This document shows, one piece after another, positions 38,982 to 50,629 of a stretch of DNA of 64,000 nucleotides. The position numbers were made by a program, and so were the translations under genes. Every line of letters begins with the position of its first letter. Positions within the stretch are counted from its first letter, which is position 1. The notes beneath the pieces are model-generated. The model saw nothing but the letters and a program-made list of their open reading frames with translations, was not told the DNA's origin and did no database searches. The DNA comes from Apteryx mantelli (lineage: Eukaryota > Chordata > Aves > Apterygiformes > Apterygidae): assembly GCF_036417845.1 (NCBI RefSeq), contig NC_089979.1, forward strand, positions 25,795,958 to 25,859,957, read 5' to 3'.

Positions 38982-39669
38982 GTGAGGGGGCGGGCGGGGC
39001 GCGCGGCGGGGGGAGGGGGCGCGGGCGCGGTGTCGGGGAGGCTGCGCGGCTTCCTCAGGGGGCTGGAGGGGAAGGGAGGCGCGGGGGGGTTCGCGGCGGG
39101 TGGGAGCGGTGTCAGACGGTAACGTAGGTTCTCGTTGGGTTTTGGCGTATTTCGATTTGCCTCGAAGCCAGGGTGGCATCAAGCTGAACGGCGTTCTTGA
39201 TAGACGTGTGTTATTCAGGATGTAAGATCCGTGGCATGTTTCTCGGGTGATGTTTTAGTATGGCCCATATTAGTTAAAAATGGCAGGGTTTGTAAAGATC
39301 TAGCTGTAATAATTCTTCAGTTAAATTCTATGTGAAAGCGTGATAGGCTGTTTGTCCTCTTGCTTCTGTTTCTGATTTTTTTTTTTTGATCGTGAACATG
39401 CCTGTTACTGACTCTAATATATATAAACTGGAAATTCATGAATGTAAGTGGATGTGTTTTCATCTTGAAATAGATGTAGCCTTTATATGTAGGTATATAT
39501 ATATGTCCATACACATACTCTGTTTAGAAAGCAGAATTTGAAATACATTTTTTTTATATTGTCAAACAATCTGACTGTTGCTTTATTGAAAATTATGCTG
39601 ACAGATTTGTAAGTAATATCTCACAGTGTTCTCTCTCTCTCTCCCTCTCTTTTTTTTTTTTTTCCCTAG

Positions 39670-39700
39670 TGCCTTGCCCGCAATACAGAAATCTTCCAGA
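39670..39700 (+). other. VPS13B: VPS13B exon 2, 5' UTR part
   Basis: The acceptor is a strong CT-rich tract at 39631-39667 (CTCTCT, then a T run, then CCCTAG) followed directly by the exon at 39670. The 31 bases to the start codon hold no upstream ATG. The bases around the start codon are 'ccagaATGc', with A at -3, a favourable Kozak position, but C at +4. Confidence 0.8.
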
Positions 39701-39847
39701 ATGCTGGAGTCCTATGTAACTCCTATTTTGATGAGTTATGTGAATCGCTACATAAAAAACTTAAAGCCTTCAGATCTACAGTTGTCACTCTGGGGAGGAG
39801 ATGTTGTTCTTAGTAAACTTGAATTAAAATTGGACGTACTTGAACAG
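39701..39847 (+). CDS. VPS13B: VPS13B coding exon 2 (start codon, residues 1-49)
   Basis: The exon encodes MLESYVTPILMSYVNRYIKN followed by LKPSDLQLSLWGGDVVLSKL and ELKLDVLEQ, exactly the conserved N-terminus of vertebrate VPS13B (COH1). It is the start of the chorein-N region common to all VPS13 proteins, an amphipathic N-terminal cap of the hydrophobic groove that carries lipids between membranes. VPS13B acts at the Golgi and recycling endosomes; human loss of function causes Cohen syndrome. The exon has no stops, ends in phase 0 at 39847 and is followed by a GTATGA donor. An in-frame ATG upstream at 39626 lies inside the intron's pyrimidine tract and is not a start. Everything seen supports a functional exon. 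Confidence 0.97.
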
Positions 39848-40424
39848 GTATGATATGTTTACAGTTATGCTATGTGTCTTTGATTTAAAAGAAGTTGACT
39901 AAATAACTTACGTTGGTCTGCACAGATAAACATTCATTTAGTACTCGATGCCTTTCATCTTATGTAGATCTCTCCTTTTTTTTTTTCTCTCATTTAGTTA
40001 TTTTTGTTTTAATTCCATGCCATTTGCATATTCTGCAAGTTATGGGGTGTGAAAAGAAAGGCTTTTTTATGGACAAGTTTCCTCTTTCATTGAGCATTGT
40101 TTTACAGTACAAACATTTAACTAAATTGCCTTCCCAGTTTTATTTTATTAATTGCCTATAGTAACTAATTCAAAATACAACAAACAAAAGTAGGGCCTCT
40201 TTTAAATAATGCACACTAAATGGATTTTTGTTCTATGTAATATTTTATGACTCCAGTTTTTATCATTTCAGTTGTATATAACATAAAAGTAAACATAAAA
40301 GTAATTGAGGGACAGTTTTATCAGCTAGTTTCTGTGAATTAGTTCAGAGGCTCTGTAAAACTTGTGTGCATGAGACAGATAAAACTGTTCTCTACTTCAC
40401 ATGGTGCAGCAAGTCTTAACTAGA

Positions 40425-40800
40425 GTCCTGGATCCAGATGTAGTCCAACAGAAAGGGTTGAGAGAAACGCAGCAAAAAGTAATAGGAGATTTAGACAACA
40501 TGGCCTATGAAAGAAGACTGAAAAAGACAAGGATTGTGTTAATTTTAGATAAAACAAGATGAGAAAACAGTTCTACATGCCTTCTATGGGTTGGACAAGA
40601 AAGAATGGATTAAACTGCACCCAGGGATGTTTACACTGGACACTTGGAAAAACTTTTCTCATGTCTTTTTTTAGATCAGATGATGAGGTACTGGAGTAGA
40701 TTCTGGAGACTGCACAGCCTCTATCGGGAGGTGACCTTTAAAAAAATGTGAAGGAAATGTTTATGGCTAATTAAGTATATCTGATCCAATTCTAGAATAG
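40425..40800 (+). mobile_element. Decayed CR1-type LINE fragment, plus
   Basis: In order: 'acatggcctatgaaagaaga' then 'ctgaaaaag', 'ttctacatgccttctatg', 'ggttggacaagaaagaatgg' then 'attaaactgca', 'acttggaaaaacttttctc', 'tactggagtagattctggag'. These match the order of the 3' ORF end in old CR1 LINEs ('gaaagactgaaaaa', 'ggacaagaagcaatgggctt', 'ggaaaaactt', 'ctggaatagattgcc'). Highly diverged with several indels; limits approximate. Confidence 0.6.
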
Positions 40801-41017
40801 TAGCCAGTCTTTCAAGAGACCCTGTCTATTTTCTGTGTTTCTGTAAAGACCTTATTCCTCCTCTTCTACTTGGTGGCTTCTGTATTTACTTTCAAGGCAA
40901 CTGCCTTTTAGTTCTTCAGTTTCTTGGTACAGCTTATTTATATAGCTAACGTAGATGACTACAGTTAGATGCATTCCTCATGTGAATATTCAAAAACTTT
41001 TTTTAACGTGTATGTCC

Positions 41018-41400
41018 TAGAATCAAAGAAGTATTGATTGGAAGGGAGTTCTGGAGGTCATCTAGTCTAACCCCCTGCTCCAAGCAGGACTGCTGCCAGC
41101 ATTAGGTCAGGTCAGCTGTGGTTTTGTCCGCTTGAGTCTGGGAATCTCCAGCCTTGGTTGTGAAAACCTCCTCTTTGGGTAAACTGTTCCAGTGCTGTAG
41201 TACCCTTCCAGGGAGAGAGTTTGCCCTGATAACAAATGGTGACTTGGAGATGGATATATCAGACTTGCTAAACTGCCTGGCCCGACTAAGAGTTTGCCCT
41301 TATCATCCTCATAGTTGCCTTTCCAAAAGTTGCAGTTTGCTGCTTGGTTGCCCCCAGCCTCTTCTTTGCCTGCCTGTCTAATAGTTGGGTGCATAGATAT
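41018..41400 (-). mobile_element. Decayed CR1 LINE fragment, minus
   Basis: Starts with 'ctagaatcaaagaagtattg' (a mutated reverse of the ATTCTGTG end) and 'attggaagggagttctgg', 'gtcatctagtctaacccc' and 'agcaggactgct', then 'ctccagccttggttg', 'aaactgttccagtgctgtag' and 'tacccttccaggg'. This is the CR1 3' end reversed, older than the 37.5 kb copy. The plus and minus frames over it are remnants, not host genes. Confidence 0.8.
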
Positions 41401-44400
41401 CCAGTGCAATCTGTTGCTGTCTTAGCTCCTGTTACATGAAGCAAATCTTGCTTCATATACCTTTGTTCAACTCCCATTGGCTTGAATGGGGATGTGAAAT
41501 ATGTAGTGAATGCAAAGTTTAGCTCAAAATTTTTTTTTTTTAATATTGTTTGGCTGCGTGTTTATGTGAAATATAGTGGCCTGAACTTGGCTCTTACTAT
41601 GCTTTGGATCTTGCCTTGGACCCACAGAATGTCGTTAGGGTGTCTCTTGCAGAAGTGATACTGCTTTATGTCTGCCTAATCAAACTCATTTTCGGTATGT
41701 TGTACTTGGTAATATCACATCCCACAGCCTTTGCTGCTGACAGGGAATTCACTTAAAATGCTGAAATCTGTAAAAGTTACCAGTATACTTTTTTTTTTTT
41801 TTTTTTTTTTTAAGGCTTTCTACCTCTATGGAGCCAGAATATCCAAAGTTAGTCACCTACCCTGTGATTTTCTTTACTTCTAAAATCCTTTCTATCCTGT
41901 GCTGTTAACCCCAGCCTGACTCCCTGCTCTTTATCTGGTATGAATGCAGCCTTAATTATATGACTTAGTGCTATCAAGGGCATGTGCATTTGTATCCAAA
42001 GTCTAGCTGGAGCCTTGAATATTTTTTGGAGGATTCCAGCCTTCCGTGGAACTACACATGACTGCTTGGGAACATTAGCGCAGCTGACAAACTACCTGGA
42101 CAAAGCACCCTCTATCAGAGATGGGAAGAAATCTGTGTTTTCTCCCCTGACTCCTTGCACTTCAGCTGATGTTGGAGTTCCCCTTATCAGGCCATCAACC
42201 TGAAATCCAAAGCACAGATAGGAACAGAGGACCAAATGTTGTCTGTCTTCTAGAAGACTTGCTTTAAATTATTTTTGGGATATATTGAAAATCTGTATGA
42301 AGGTCTGTTCTGTTGATGCCAAGTTAGAAACAGTACCTTTTGAAATCAGATGTTGACTTAGAATATTTATCATACCAAAAGAGAGAACATTTCAGTACCT
42401 GAAAATATTTCACATGCTTTTATATATATTTTATGTATTTTCATTAAACTTCAGTGAATATTATTGCAATAACTCCCCCCCCCTTTCTTTTGACAATACT
42501 AATTCTGTAGTGAAATCTGAATAGTGGTTTGCATTTAGATTTGACCTTTTAGCTACAGTGTAGCTTTCAGACATAATTATGTCACTCTTTGAATATTCAG
42601 TTAATTCTATAACAATTATCTTTAGTTTAAGATTGAATCCAATACAATTAGGATCTCTGAAGAGATTTTTGATACTCCTCTTTTTCCTATCCTGAATGAT
42701 CTAAGTACTAGAAGAGTAAGTGTTCCTAAAAAATTTTCTGTCTAGGTGAAATAACTGATACCTTGTATAAAGACTACTTTCAAAGAAAGTATTTTGTACT
42801 TAAACTTTAAATTTTATATTTAAGTATTTTTATGGGAAAACATTTTAAACACTTTTGGCAACTTTTATATAAGGTTACTGTGGTATCAGAGGTAAAGAAA
42901 CTAGCTCTGAGCTTCCAGCTAGCTTGTGTGTTATGTTTCTGTTGACCCAGTGGTACAAAAGAAGAAAGATGCATGTTGAGTTCTTTTTACTATTTATTTA
43001 TATATCCGTAGCATCATAGCTCCTTATGGTTGCTGTTTTACTAACTCAAAGGGAAAAACCAAGAGGTCTTTGATAACAGACAAATGACAATTTGATCTAA
43101 AGACTGAGTTTTATTGTATTGTGGACTACTGTGCTTGAAAGACTCTCTACTGTAATGTTCCCTTACTCTGTTTCCTGGGCAGCACAGCCACAGAAGTGAA
43201 AACAAGAATGCAGGGAGACTAGCTCCTTAGTGTGGTCCCTATCGAACCTTTTTGTATACTACAGATGTTGCTAATGCAGACAATCCAAGAAAGTAACTGC
43301 AATTAAGACCCAGATTTATCCATACGTTCTAATGGTTTTATGCCATATCATAATTTTTGAAAGATTTTTATGGTGTTCTGAAAAATGTAAAGTCTAATCT
43401 ATCACAGATGGGAAAAAAACTATAGTCAGGATTTAATCTAATACTTAATGAAAAGAGAAAAGATTCCACGGGAGAGGAAGAGCAATGAATAAAAATGGTC
43501 TTTATTATCTTATATTATAAACAAGTTACTAAATTTGGCACACACATTTGTTTTATATTGACTACGAAAGTAGCATAGCAAAGATTTCTTTTCATTGCTG
43601 TAAGGAAACTTGCTTGTGCAATTAGGATGACATCAGAAAACATTTGTATCGAAATTCCTTTGAAACAAAAGAATTGAATTTTCTGAATATGTAGGAGTTC
43701 TGTGTCTGTGTGCTTGGCTGCATCACCTCATTTTGAAAGCCTTCCTAATTTTGTTCAGTTTTTATAGGTAGCTAGACAAAAATGAGAATGTATTAAATCC
43801 ATCTAGCAAATAATGAAAAACACATCTATTCTAGAATGCTTTTTGAAGAAAACTCGAAACTTCCACATGTGACAACAAATCTGGATCTAAATCAACATTG
43901 CAGTATTGATGATTGGCATTAAAATTTCATATCTGAGGAGTTCATTTCTATTACTGTCAATTTCTGCTAATAATAGCTTGCTGTCTTGATGTGCAAAAGC
44001 TTTGTCTCCAGACTGCAATGTATTTTTAGATTGCATTTTTTTTGATCGCTTATTTTCTTGGCCCCCTGCAAAGCTGCTGTATATAGGGTATTTTGTCATT
44101 TATTATACAATACCATTATATGATATTATATCATATTATATATGATGTGTAGCAACATCTGTATTTGAACTGCCATGTACTTGGTTTTCAGTGGCTTATC
44201 TTAAACTGTCTGGATTAAAATTTTATTCTTGCTGATTGTACACCTAAGGCTGAATTTTTAGGATGGAAGGTTTTGGCTAAAATTCTTCAGTATATCTATG
44301 AATGAGATGAAGAAAAAAACACTTTGTAAACCATATTAACAATTTCTTCAAACTGTTTTTATGAGAAGATCTGAACTGTTATCTCATGGAAAGGAGGCTT

Positions 44401-47273
44401 GAAATTACATCTAATTTTGTGCAAGCATGGCCAAGGTAGGAGCCAAGAGTCTTCCTAATGTTAGAGAGTGTGAGGTGTTTTGTTTGTTTGTTTAATTTCA
44501 ATCATGAAAGCTCATTAAACCCAAAAAACTAACTTACAAACTGAAAGCTCTACTTTGCAAAAAATAGAGTTTTATCTTTGGGTAACTGCACTGAAGGTTT
44601 TATCAGCAATCAATACTTCATCTACTCTCAGCTCTTAGGTGCTAGATGAACTTTTCTGTACTACTAGTAGAATGGCTGAGGTGGCTTCAGCCTGAGAGTG
44701 GAGAGAACATTCCTTAAAATTGCTCCCTTTGGCAGCTGATGACTGTCATGGTGCAAGGTATTCTTGCATATGAATAGTTGCCTTCTTTTGGGTTGCTAAT
44801 TAGAGACTTTCTTATGGTGCTAATCTGTTATAATTGCAGTTGTGATTATTTGGGACTCTGAATTTATGACATGCTAACTACTTTGAAAAATCAGATTTCT
44901 TAGTAGGCTTTCAAATGATGTAACTAAGACTTGATTATAGTTTCAAGAATGTAGGGGAATAATGACGTTAGTGAGCTTCACAGAAATATTCTAAAGGTAG
45001 GCTTTATACTATATGTGAAGTATTAAATGCAAAATCTAGATATCCTCGCTTTTCATGTGGAACTTCTATAGAGTAGAGATAACCCTAGGGTCAAGCAGTG
45101 CTGGAAAACAGGCTCTCTGGATCCACTTCTAGGTGTCTGTATCTGAAATTCCCTAGCAACTTGCCCACTTGGTTTGAGAGCTTCACAGGCTTCTGTATTT
45201 GACTCCTACTCATTCATATGTGTACTTAGTCAAAGCTTGTAGGTGTCTAAACTGAGCTGAGGTGCAAAGGTGTTCAAGTCCCTGCATTGGTCAGCTTGCC
45301 AGGGAAATTCTGAAGTTCTGAACACAAATTTAGTCCCCAACTTTACCAAAACCCACTAGTAGTTTTAGCCGTATAAACCTAATGGCCAAAACTTTCACCT
45401 GGCATGTGGGAAACTTAGATTCACTTATCTTTCCAATCTGACAGACCTAGAGTTCCCAGCATCTAAGAGGTAGACCTAAACACTGAGTTATAAGCGACCT
45501 CAGGTGAAGACAGCCATCGTTTCTTGCTATTAAAACTGGAAGCCTGTGTAGCCAAAAATGTCAGGCTAGTAGACCAGATGAACGATAAGGAGATGTAATG
45601 TCATTGAAGCCTCATCATTAGAATACTCAGTAGTGGGAGTGCTGAATTAAATTCTGACATACTGTCCAATGTTGTAGCTGTATTTGACATTAAATGCTTA
45701 TTTTCATTATTTTAAATCTGATATTTCTAGTCTTGAGACCAGGTCTCTAGCCACAGGTAGCTGTCCTCTCTGATAAGCTTTAAGGTCATGCTTCCCAGGA
45801 GAGTCTGAGGCTGCTGTGGATGTCTTAGAGCTCTGGATCCCACACAGATGGAGGCATCTAGTGTGCTGTCCAGTGCTGCATGCCCGAGGTCCAAAGAGTT
45901 TAGATAAACCTGTACCTTGTGTTCTCTCTTAACTAACTGCATGCAGCAGCTGACTCACTGGGGCTGTCCCACTGCAGTAAGGACTCTGTGTTGACCGGGT
46001 AGAGTGCCTAGGCATTTGTTAGGAGTTCTGGACTGACCAGCTAGAGCTAGGCATCAGTTTTGAAAATGGTGTGATATCTGGGTTAGGCCTTTGTGAGTAA
46101 GAGTCTTGATTTTGCCAATGAGGAATTTAGTAACTTTGTATTTACTGAGGGGTTTGATGTGAATAGGGCAATGTCTTGATTATTGAGAATGGAAAGACAA
46201 CAAGAAAAACAGGCTAGCTCCTTCTCTAGTGAGTGCTTCTATCCTGATCATCGAATTAGGCGGGGGTTCTGCAGAAGAATTAATATGACATCATGTTATT
46301 AAAAAGGACATCATAAACTACATAAACCAAGGGTCCAAATTAACGTAGCAGTTCTGACATTCCTAACTTAGAATGCCTGGCTTAGTAACCTTAATTTTTT
46401 TTTTTTTTTTTTTAAAAACACAACCATTTCAATTGTTATTTTTGTTTTCAATTCATATTATAAGTTGTATTGAAAATGGAAAGTATTTTACATGATGATG
46501 TTCAACAGATTTACTGTATATAAAACATGTACAGAAATTCTCATTCTTAAGTCAAAATGTACCAAGTAAATCTTTGCTTAATGCAGTAATTTTGATTTGA
46601 TTAGCCTTTCTGTCTTTACCACTACTCTTCTGTATGACTTGTTCCCTTAACCTCGAACATTATTTTAACACTAGAAGAGAAGAGTACAAACCATACTTAC
46701 ATAAAACAAAGGGAGCAAATAAACATGGATCTAAAAAAAATTTTTTTTTTTTTCTAAAACTCTTTATTTTCTAAGTGCTCCATATACTCTTGTGAAGACC
46801 ATTCATTTCTGTTTGTGGCCGATCTTAAGAGCACTGAGCTCTTACAACCTAAAAGTACTAAAATATTTTTGGAATAAAATGTCTCTGTTATGTTCCAAAT
46901 ACATGCTCTTCAGAATAATGCAGGTTGTGTGTCAGTTTAAGTATTTATTTCCAGCTGGTTCATTTCTACTTATTTCTGCAATAATGACATGTTTTGCAGT
47001 AGCTTCATGTGAGAGAGGTTCTTTTAAACCTTTTTTTAATTATCATAGGCATGGTAATCCAGATATTTCTTTTGAACAGACTAATTGTAATACGTGCATG
47101 CAAGCAGTTACGAAGCCAGTTGCTAAGCCCCATGACACGCTGCTGGTTTGAGGAGGGAGAAGGACCTTTTTGTATTTTATGCTGGAACTTTATTTTTTTT
47201 ATGTTATGGATGTGTCGTCTTGATCTTTGATATGTTTCAGTAGTTAATTAGTTAATTCATCACTTTTTTTTCT

Positions 47274-47284
47274 CCCCCCCCCCC
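47274..47284 (+). repeat. VPS13B: C11 run in the exon 3 acceptor tract
   Basis: The pyrimidine tract before exon 3 is T-rich and then ends in eleven consecutive C residues, directly followed by AAG and the exon. Homopolymer C tracts are mutable and error-prone to sequence. It still makes a valid polypyrimidine tract for splicing. Confidence 0.85.
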
Positions 47285-47287
47285 AAG

Positions 47288-47431
47288 GAACTGAAACTAC
47301 CATTTACTTTTTTAAGTGGTCATATTCATGAACTTCGAATTCATGTGCCATGGACGAAATTAGGATCAGAACCAGTGGTCATCACTATCAATACAATGGA
47401 GTGCATCTTGAAATTAAAGGATGGAGCTCAG
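47288..47431 (+). CDS. VPS13B: VPS13B coding exon 3 (residues 50-97)
   Basis: The exon begins in phase 0 directly after the AAG acceptor and encodes ELKLPFTFLSGHIHELRIHV, PWTKLGSEPVVITINTMECI and LKLKDGAQ, contiguous with exon 2 in VPS13B. The -IRIPW-like block HVPWTKLGSEPV is a signature of the VPS13 family N-terminus: it is the second strand-rich part of the chorein-N domain. The exon ends in phase 0 at 47431 with a GTAAGA donor. Together exons 2 and 3 give 97 codons with no stop, frameshift or missing residue that I can see. The remaining approximately 3,900 codons lie right of the window. The short open frames overlapping it in other phases are shadows. Confidence 0.97.
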
Positions 47432-50400
47432 GTAAGAAACATGATAAATGTATTTCTAATGCTGAAAGGTTGACAAGAATGATAGCTTATAAAAGTCATT
47501 TCTGTTTAAGCCATCAGAAGAATCTGACATGCAAAGTTGTAGTCCCTGTTACTGTCTCAGTGGCTAATAAATGTTGTTCTTCCCATGTGGCTAATATTTT
47601 CCTTGATGCATTTTCTGCTATAATGGTGTTCTTGCAGGTGTAAAAGCCAGTTAATAGCATTCTGTGACAGAATTTTCCTATGACTAGACACAGATGGATT
47701 TCAAGAGCAATATAGCATCCTAAGTGCTTCCAACTTCTACCAGCCAAGAAGCAGTGCTGGTTGTTTGAGAAAGTTTTGTGCGGCCCCACTGGGCATTGAG
47801 TATTTTCAAAAGATGAGTTGCTATTATTGGAGGAGTGCTTTAAATTTTTTGGAGTGTGAGGTATGTGCAAGAGTTTCTAAGGGCATTTGTTTAGTTGTTT
47901 TTAGTAATTTCTCACGCCATTTCACAGGCTCAAGAAAAACTTCCTTCTTCCATAACAAAACTGAAATACGCAGTGGCTTAATCTTGCTATACTTCTAACT
48001 TTGTCAGTCAGAAGTACTTGGATATGTTAACATTGAAACTTGTTTTTTAGTCAGTGTGGTTTTATAGGGAGAGATTTTTTTGTTTTGTTTTTTAAATTCT
48101 TGTTCATATTTTAATTTCAGTGTAGAGTCCAGTTACGTTAAGGATCCTACAAAAGAAACATTTAATTTATACAAAGCCTGCAGATCTTTGATAGCATGCT
48201 TGATGAGCTGTAAACATTTAATATCAATAATTAGATATCTGCCAGCAAGAGCACTGGGGAACACTTTTCCATTATGTTTGATATTTCTTGTGATTCTTTC
48301 ACAGTTCTGGAGTTAAAAGGCTTTTGTTGTTAAAGTAGAAATCCCTAGTCTTAGGTACACCACCCACAAAGCATATGCTTGTGTTCTGTGGATATTCTTA
48401 ATCTATGTGCATACATGCATGTGCACATACACATGTGCACATACTAACAGCCAAATGCCTAATACTTTTCTAATGTTATGGTGAGATTTCAAGGCCAGAT
48501 GTTCCATGAGAAATGTGTTTTAGAAGCAGCAAATTACAACTAATTATAGAAGCTGCAGAAGAAGTTTTGTAGCACGTGACTCTGCAACCCAGAACTAATA
48601 TTTGATGTTAGACCATGGAGATGGCTACTGCTGAAATGATCAGATTTCCTGCTCGCATGGTATTTGAAACTTAAATTTTGTGGTGCATACAGCAAAAGGT
48701 CAAATGTCATGAATGTAAAGCATTCTCAAGGCAAGTATTTGTTACAGATGTTTAAGACTCAGAGGTAAGAAAGGATTTTTGAAAATTACAACTGACATTT
48801 GGACAAATTATTCAGTGGTATGTACATTCAGGAGAGCAAAATTTGGGTCTGTGCCATAGTAGGATTTATCTTTGACTAATAAGAATGTAAATGAAAACAC
48901 TTTTTTGCTGTTTTCTGAGGATATAGTTTTAAGAAGTTGAAGGCTGAGTTTTATTTCTTAACTTACTATTGGAAAATCTTTTATTAAAATGCAGTGTTTT
49001 GTCAAATTCTTGTGTTTTAATATCTACTGTGTGACTGTACAATTAACTAAGACCATTCCTTTTATCATAAAAATGTGTAATTGGTTAATGAAAAACCTGA
49101 ATGAAACAAATAGAGTATTTCTATGAAAAATGGTAGTAAAATAAGCTTTCAGTGAGTTTAGCTCTGGTTGGAACTGTTCTGCCAAGAACTCTATATCATC
49201 AAAACCCGTAATTAGCAAGAAAGTTTAGTTTAGTTTAATTCTCAAAAGTTAATGAGCTTAATCCTGCATTTCCTTCACTTGGGCAAAGCTTCTGATGAGC
49301 TCTTGTATAATTTTGCTTGAGCAAAAAGTTCAGTTTTTGGTCTCAACTTAGTGTGATATATCTGCCCATGGAAAGCAGGGGAGAGGTATTTCAAGGAATG
49401 TTTATTTTGGAGATGTATGGGGTTTAATGGACACAGCACTGTTTGAAGGTACTGTTGAAGGGACCCTACTGAATTTTGTGAACGATAAATAAATGAGAGA
49501 GGGAGTTTATTTGAAGAGTTTTGGAAATGCTTCTGTACTTTACCTCCAGTGATGCTGTTTCATTGTTGGTTTGGTTTCATTGTTAGTTTGATTGGTTTTG
49601 TTGTTGTTTTTCATGCTATTGCAGCATCTCCTTCTCAATTGAGATAAAAGTTTGGAGTAGACAGTAAGATGGGCAGTAATGGCTCAACTTCTACTTTTAT
49701 GCTAACATTCTCCTTTTCTAAGGAGGAATGTTGCATAAGTGCTCAGTTTACCCAGCAATATACAAAATCCACAGCATAGAATTAATGCTATTTTTAGCAA
49801 GCCTTGGAGTTTGAGCATTTTGAAGGTCGTTGTTTTTCCCCTCTCTTCTGTGCTTTCCAACTCTTGTTTCTCTCCTTCTCTGCAAGATAGTGCTACCACT
49901 TCCATAACTGGTGGAAGTATTAAATAAATGTCTACTTTATAAGAAAATAAAACTGTACTGTACCAGGAACAGAACTTTGCAGTGATTAAAGTGGTGTTTT
50001 ATTGAATATGTTATGTATGTACTCTTTTGGTTATAAATTTGTCTAATGCTAGTAACTATAGTAAAAATTCAGTGTGAGGCTTACTTTTGCGTTATATTTT
50101 GATGTCTGTCAGCTTAATGCAATTGTGCTTGTTTTATGGCTCCTGAATGTAGTCTTGTACTGCACAGTCATCTACAGTTGGTTTAAGCATGATCACTTCT
50201 AATGTTATCAAAGTCATGAAATATGTTGACAAGTCTAATTGAAATGTGTAAGACTTCAAGTGAATTTCAGACCATGTTTACTTGTAATTTCATTTGCTTG
50301 TGGTAATTGCCTCCCATGAGATTGTTCTTAATGAATGCCATGTATTGTGATAGAGGGTGGGTGGAGTTCCATTATTATATTATTGTAATTATTTATGTTG

Positions 50401-50603
50401 CTGTACACGAAAGCTTAGAATTTCTATCTAGAATTGAAGTCTCCTTGCTAAACTTCTTTTGATGTGATTTCTCACCTTAGACTTTCAATCTCTTTTTTTA
50501 TTTTTATTTTTTTAATCCTGTTGGACCCGTCATCTTGTTCTATATGTCTAGGCCATCTCCCTGCAACAGGCTACTAACTTTTTTCCTACCCCTCTTTTTA
50601 ATT

Positions 50604-50629
50604 TTTATTTATTTATTTATTTATTTATT
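50604..50629. repeat. (ATTT)n microsatellite
   Basis: About six tandem copies of TTTA/ATTT in VPS13B intron 3. Confidence 0.9.

Larger units (their letters stand above)
38520..39115 (+). promoter_or_regulatory. VPS13B: CpG-island promoter of VPS13B
   Basis: About 600 bases are extremely GC- and CpG-rich, in sharp contrast to the flanks, and lie directly upstream of the coding exons. Visible elements: GC boxes CCCCGCCCC at 38617-38630, 38647-38654 and 38676-38684; CACGTG at 38773-38778; a CCGGAA ETS-type site at 38903-38908; a run of GCC triplets at 38961-38980. There is no TATA box or CCAAT box near the likely start, as expected for a housekeeping promoter with dispersed initiation. Many open frames on both strands here are composition artefacts. 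The island might also fire divergently on the minus strand, but no minus-strand exon was recognised. Confidence 0.85.
39848..47287 (+). other. VPS13B: VPS13B intron 2 (7.4 kb)
   Basis: GT donor at 39848 (GTATGA) and AG acceptor at 47286-47287. Besides the two CR1 fragments described separately, it contains homopolymer T runs at 41789-41811 (23 nt) and 46395-46413 (19 nt) and an A8T13 near-palindrome at 46733-46753. Positions 45,060-46,060 hold words such as 'aggtgtctaaactgagc', 'agagcttcacaggcttct' and 'ggcatttgttaggagt' that suggest an old DNA transposon or reptile-type repeat, but it is too decayed to name. No alternative exon or nested gene was recognised. Confidence 0.8.

Noticed and set aside
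38366..39182. Long frames on both strands in the CpG island
   Set aside because: High GC content depletes stop codons; products are Pro/Ala/Arg-rich on one strand and Gly/Arg-rich on the other. The island is the promoter and 5' UTR of VPS13B.
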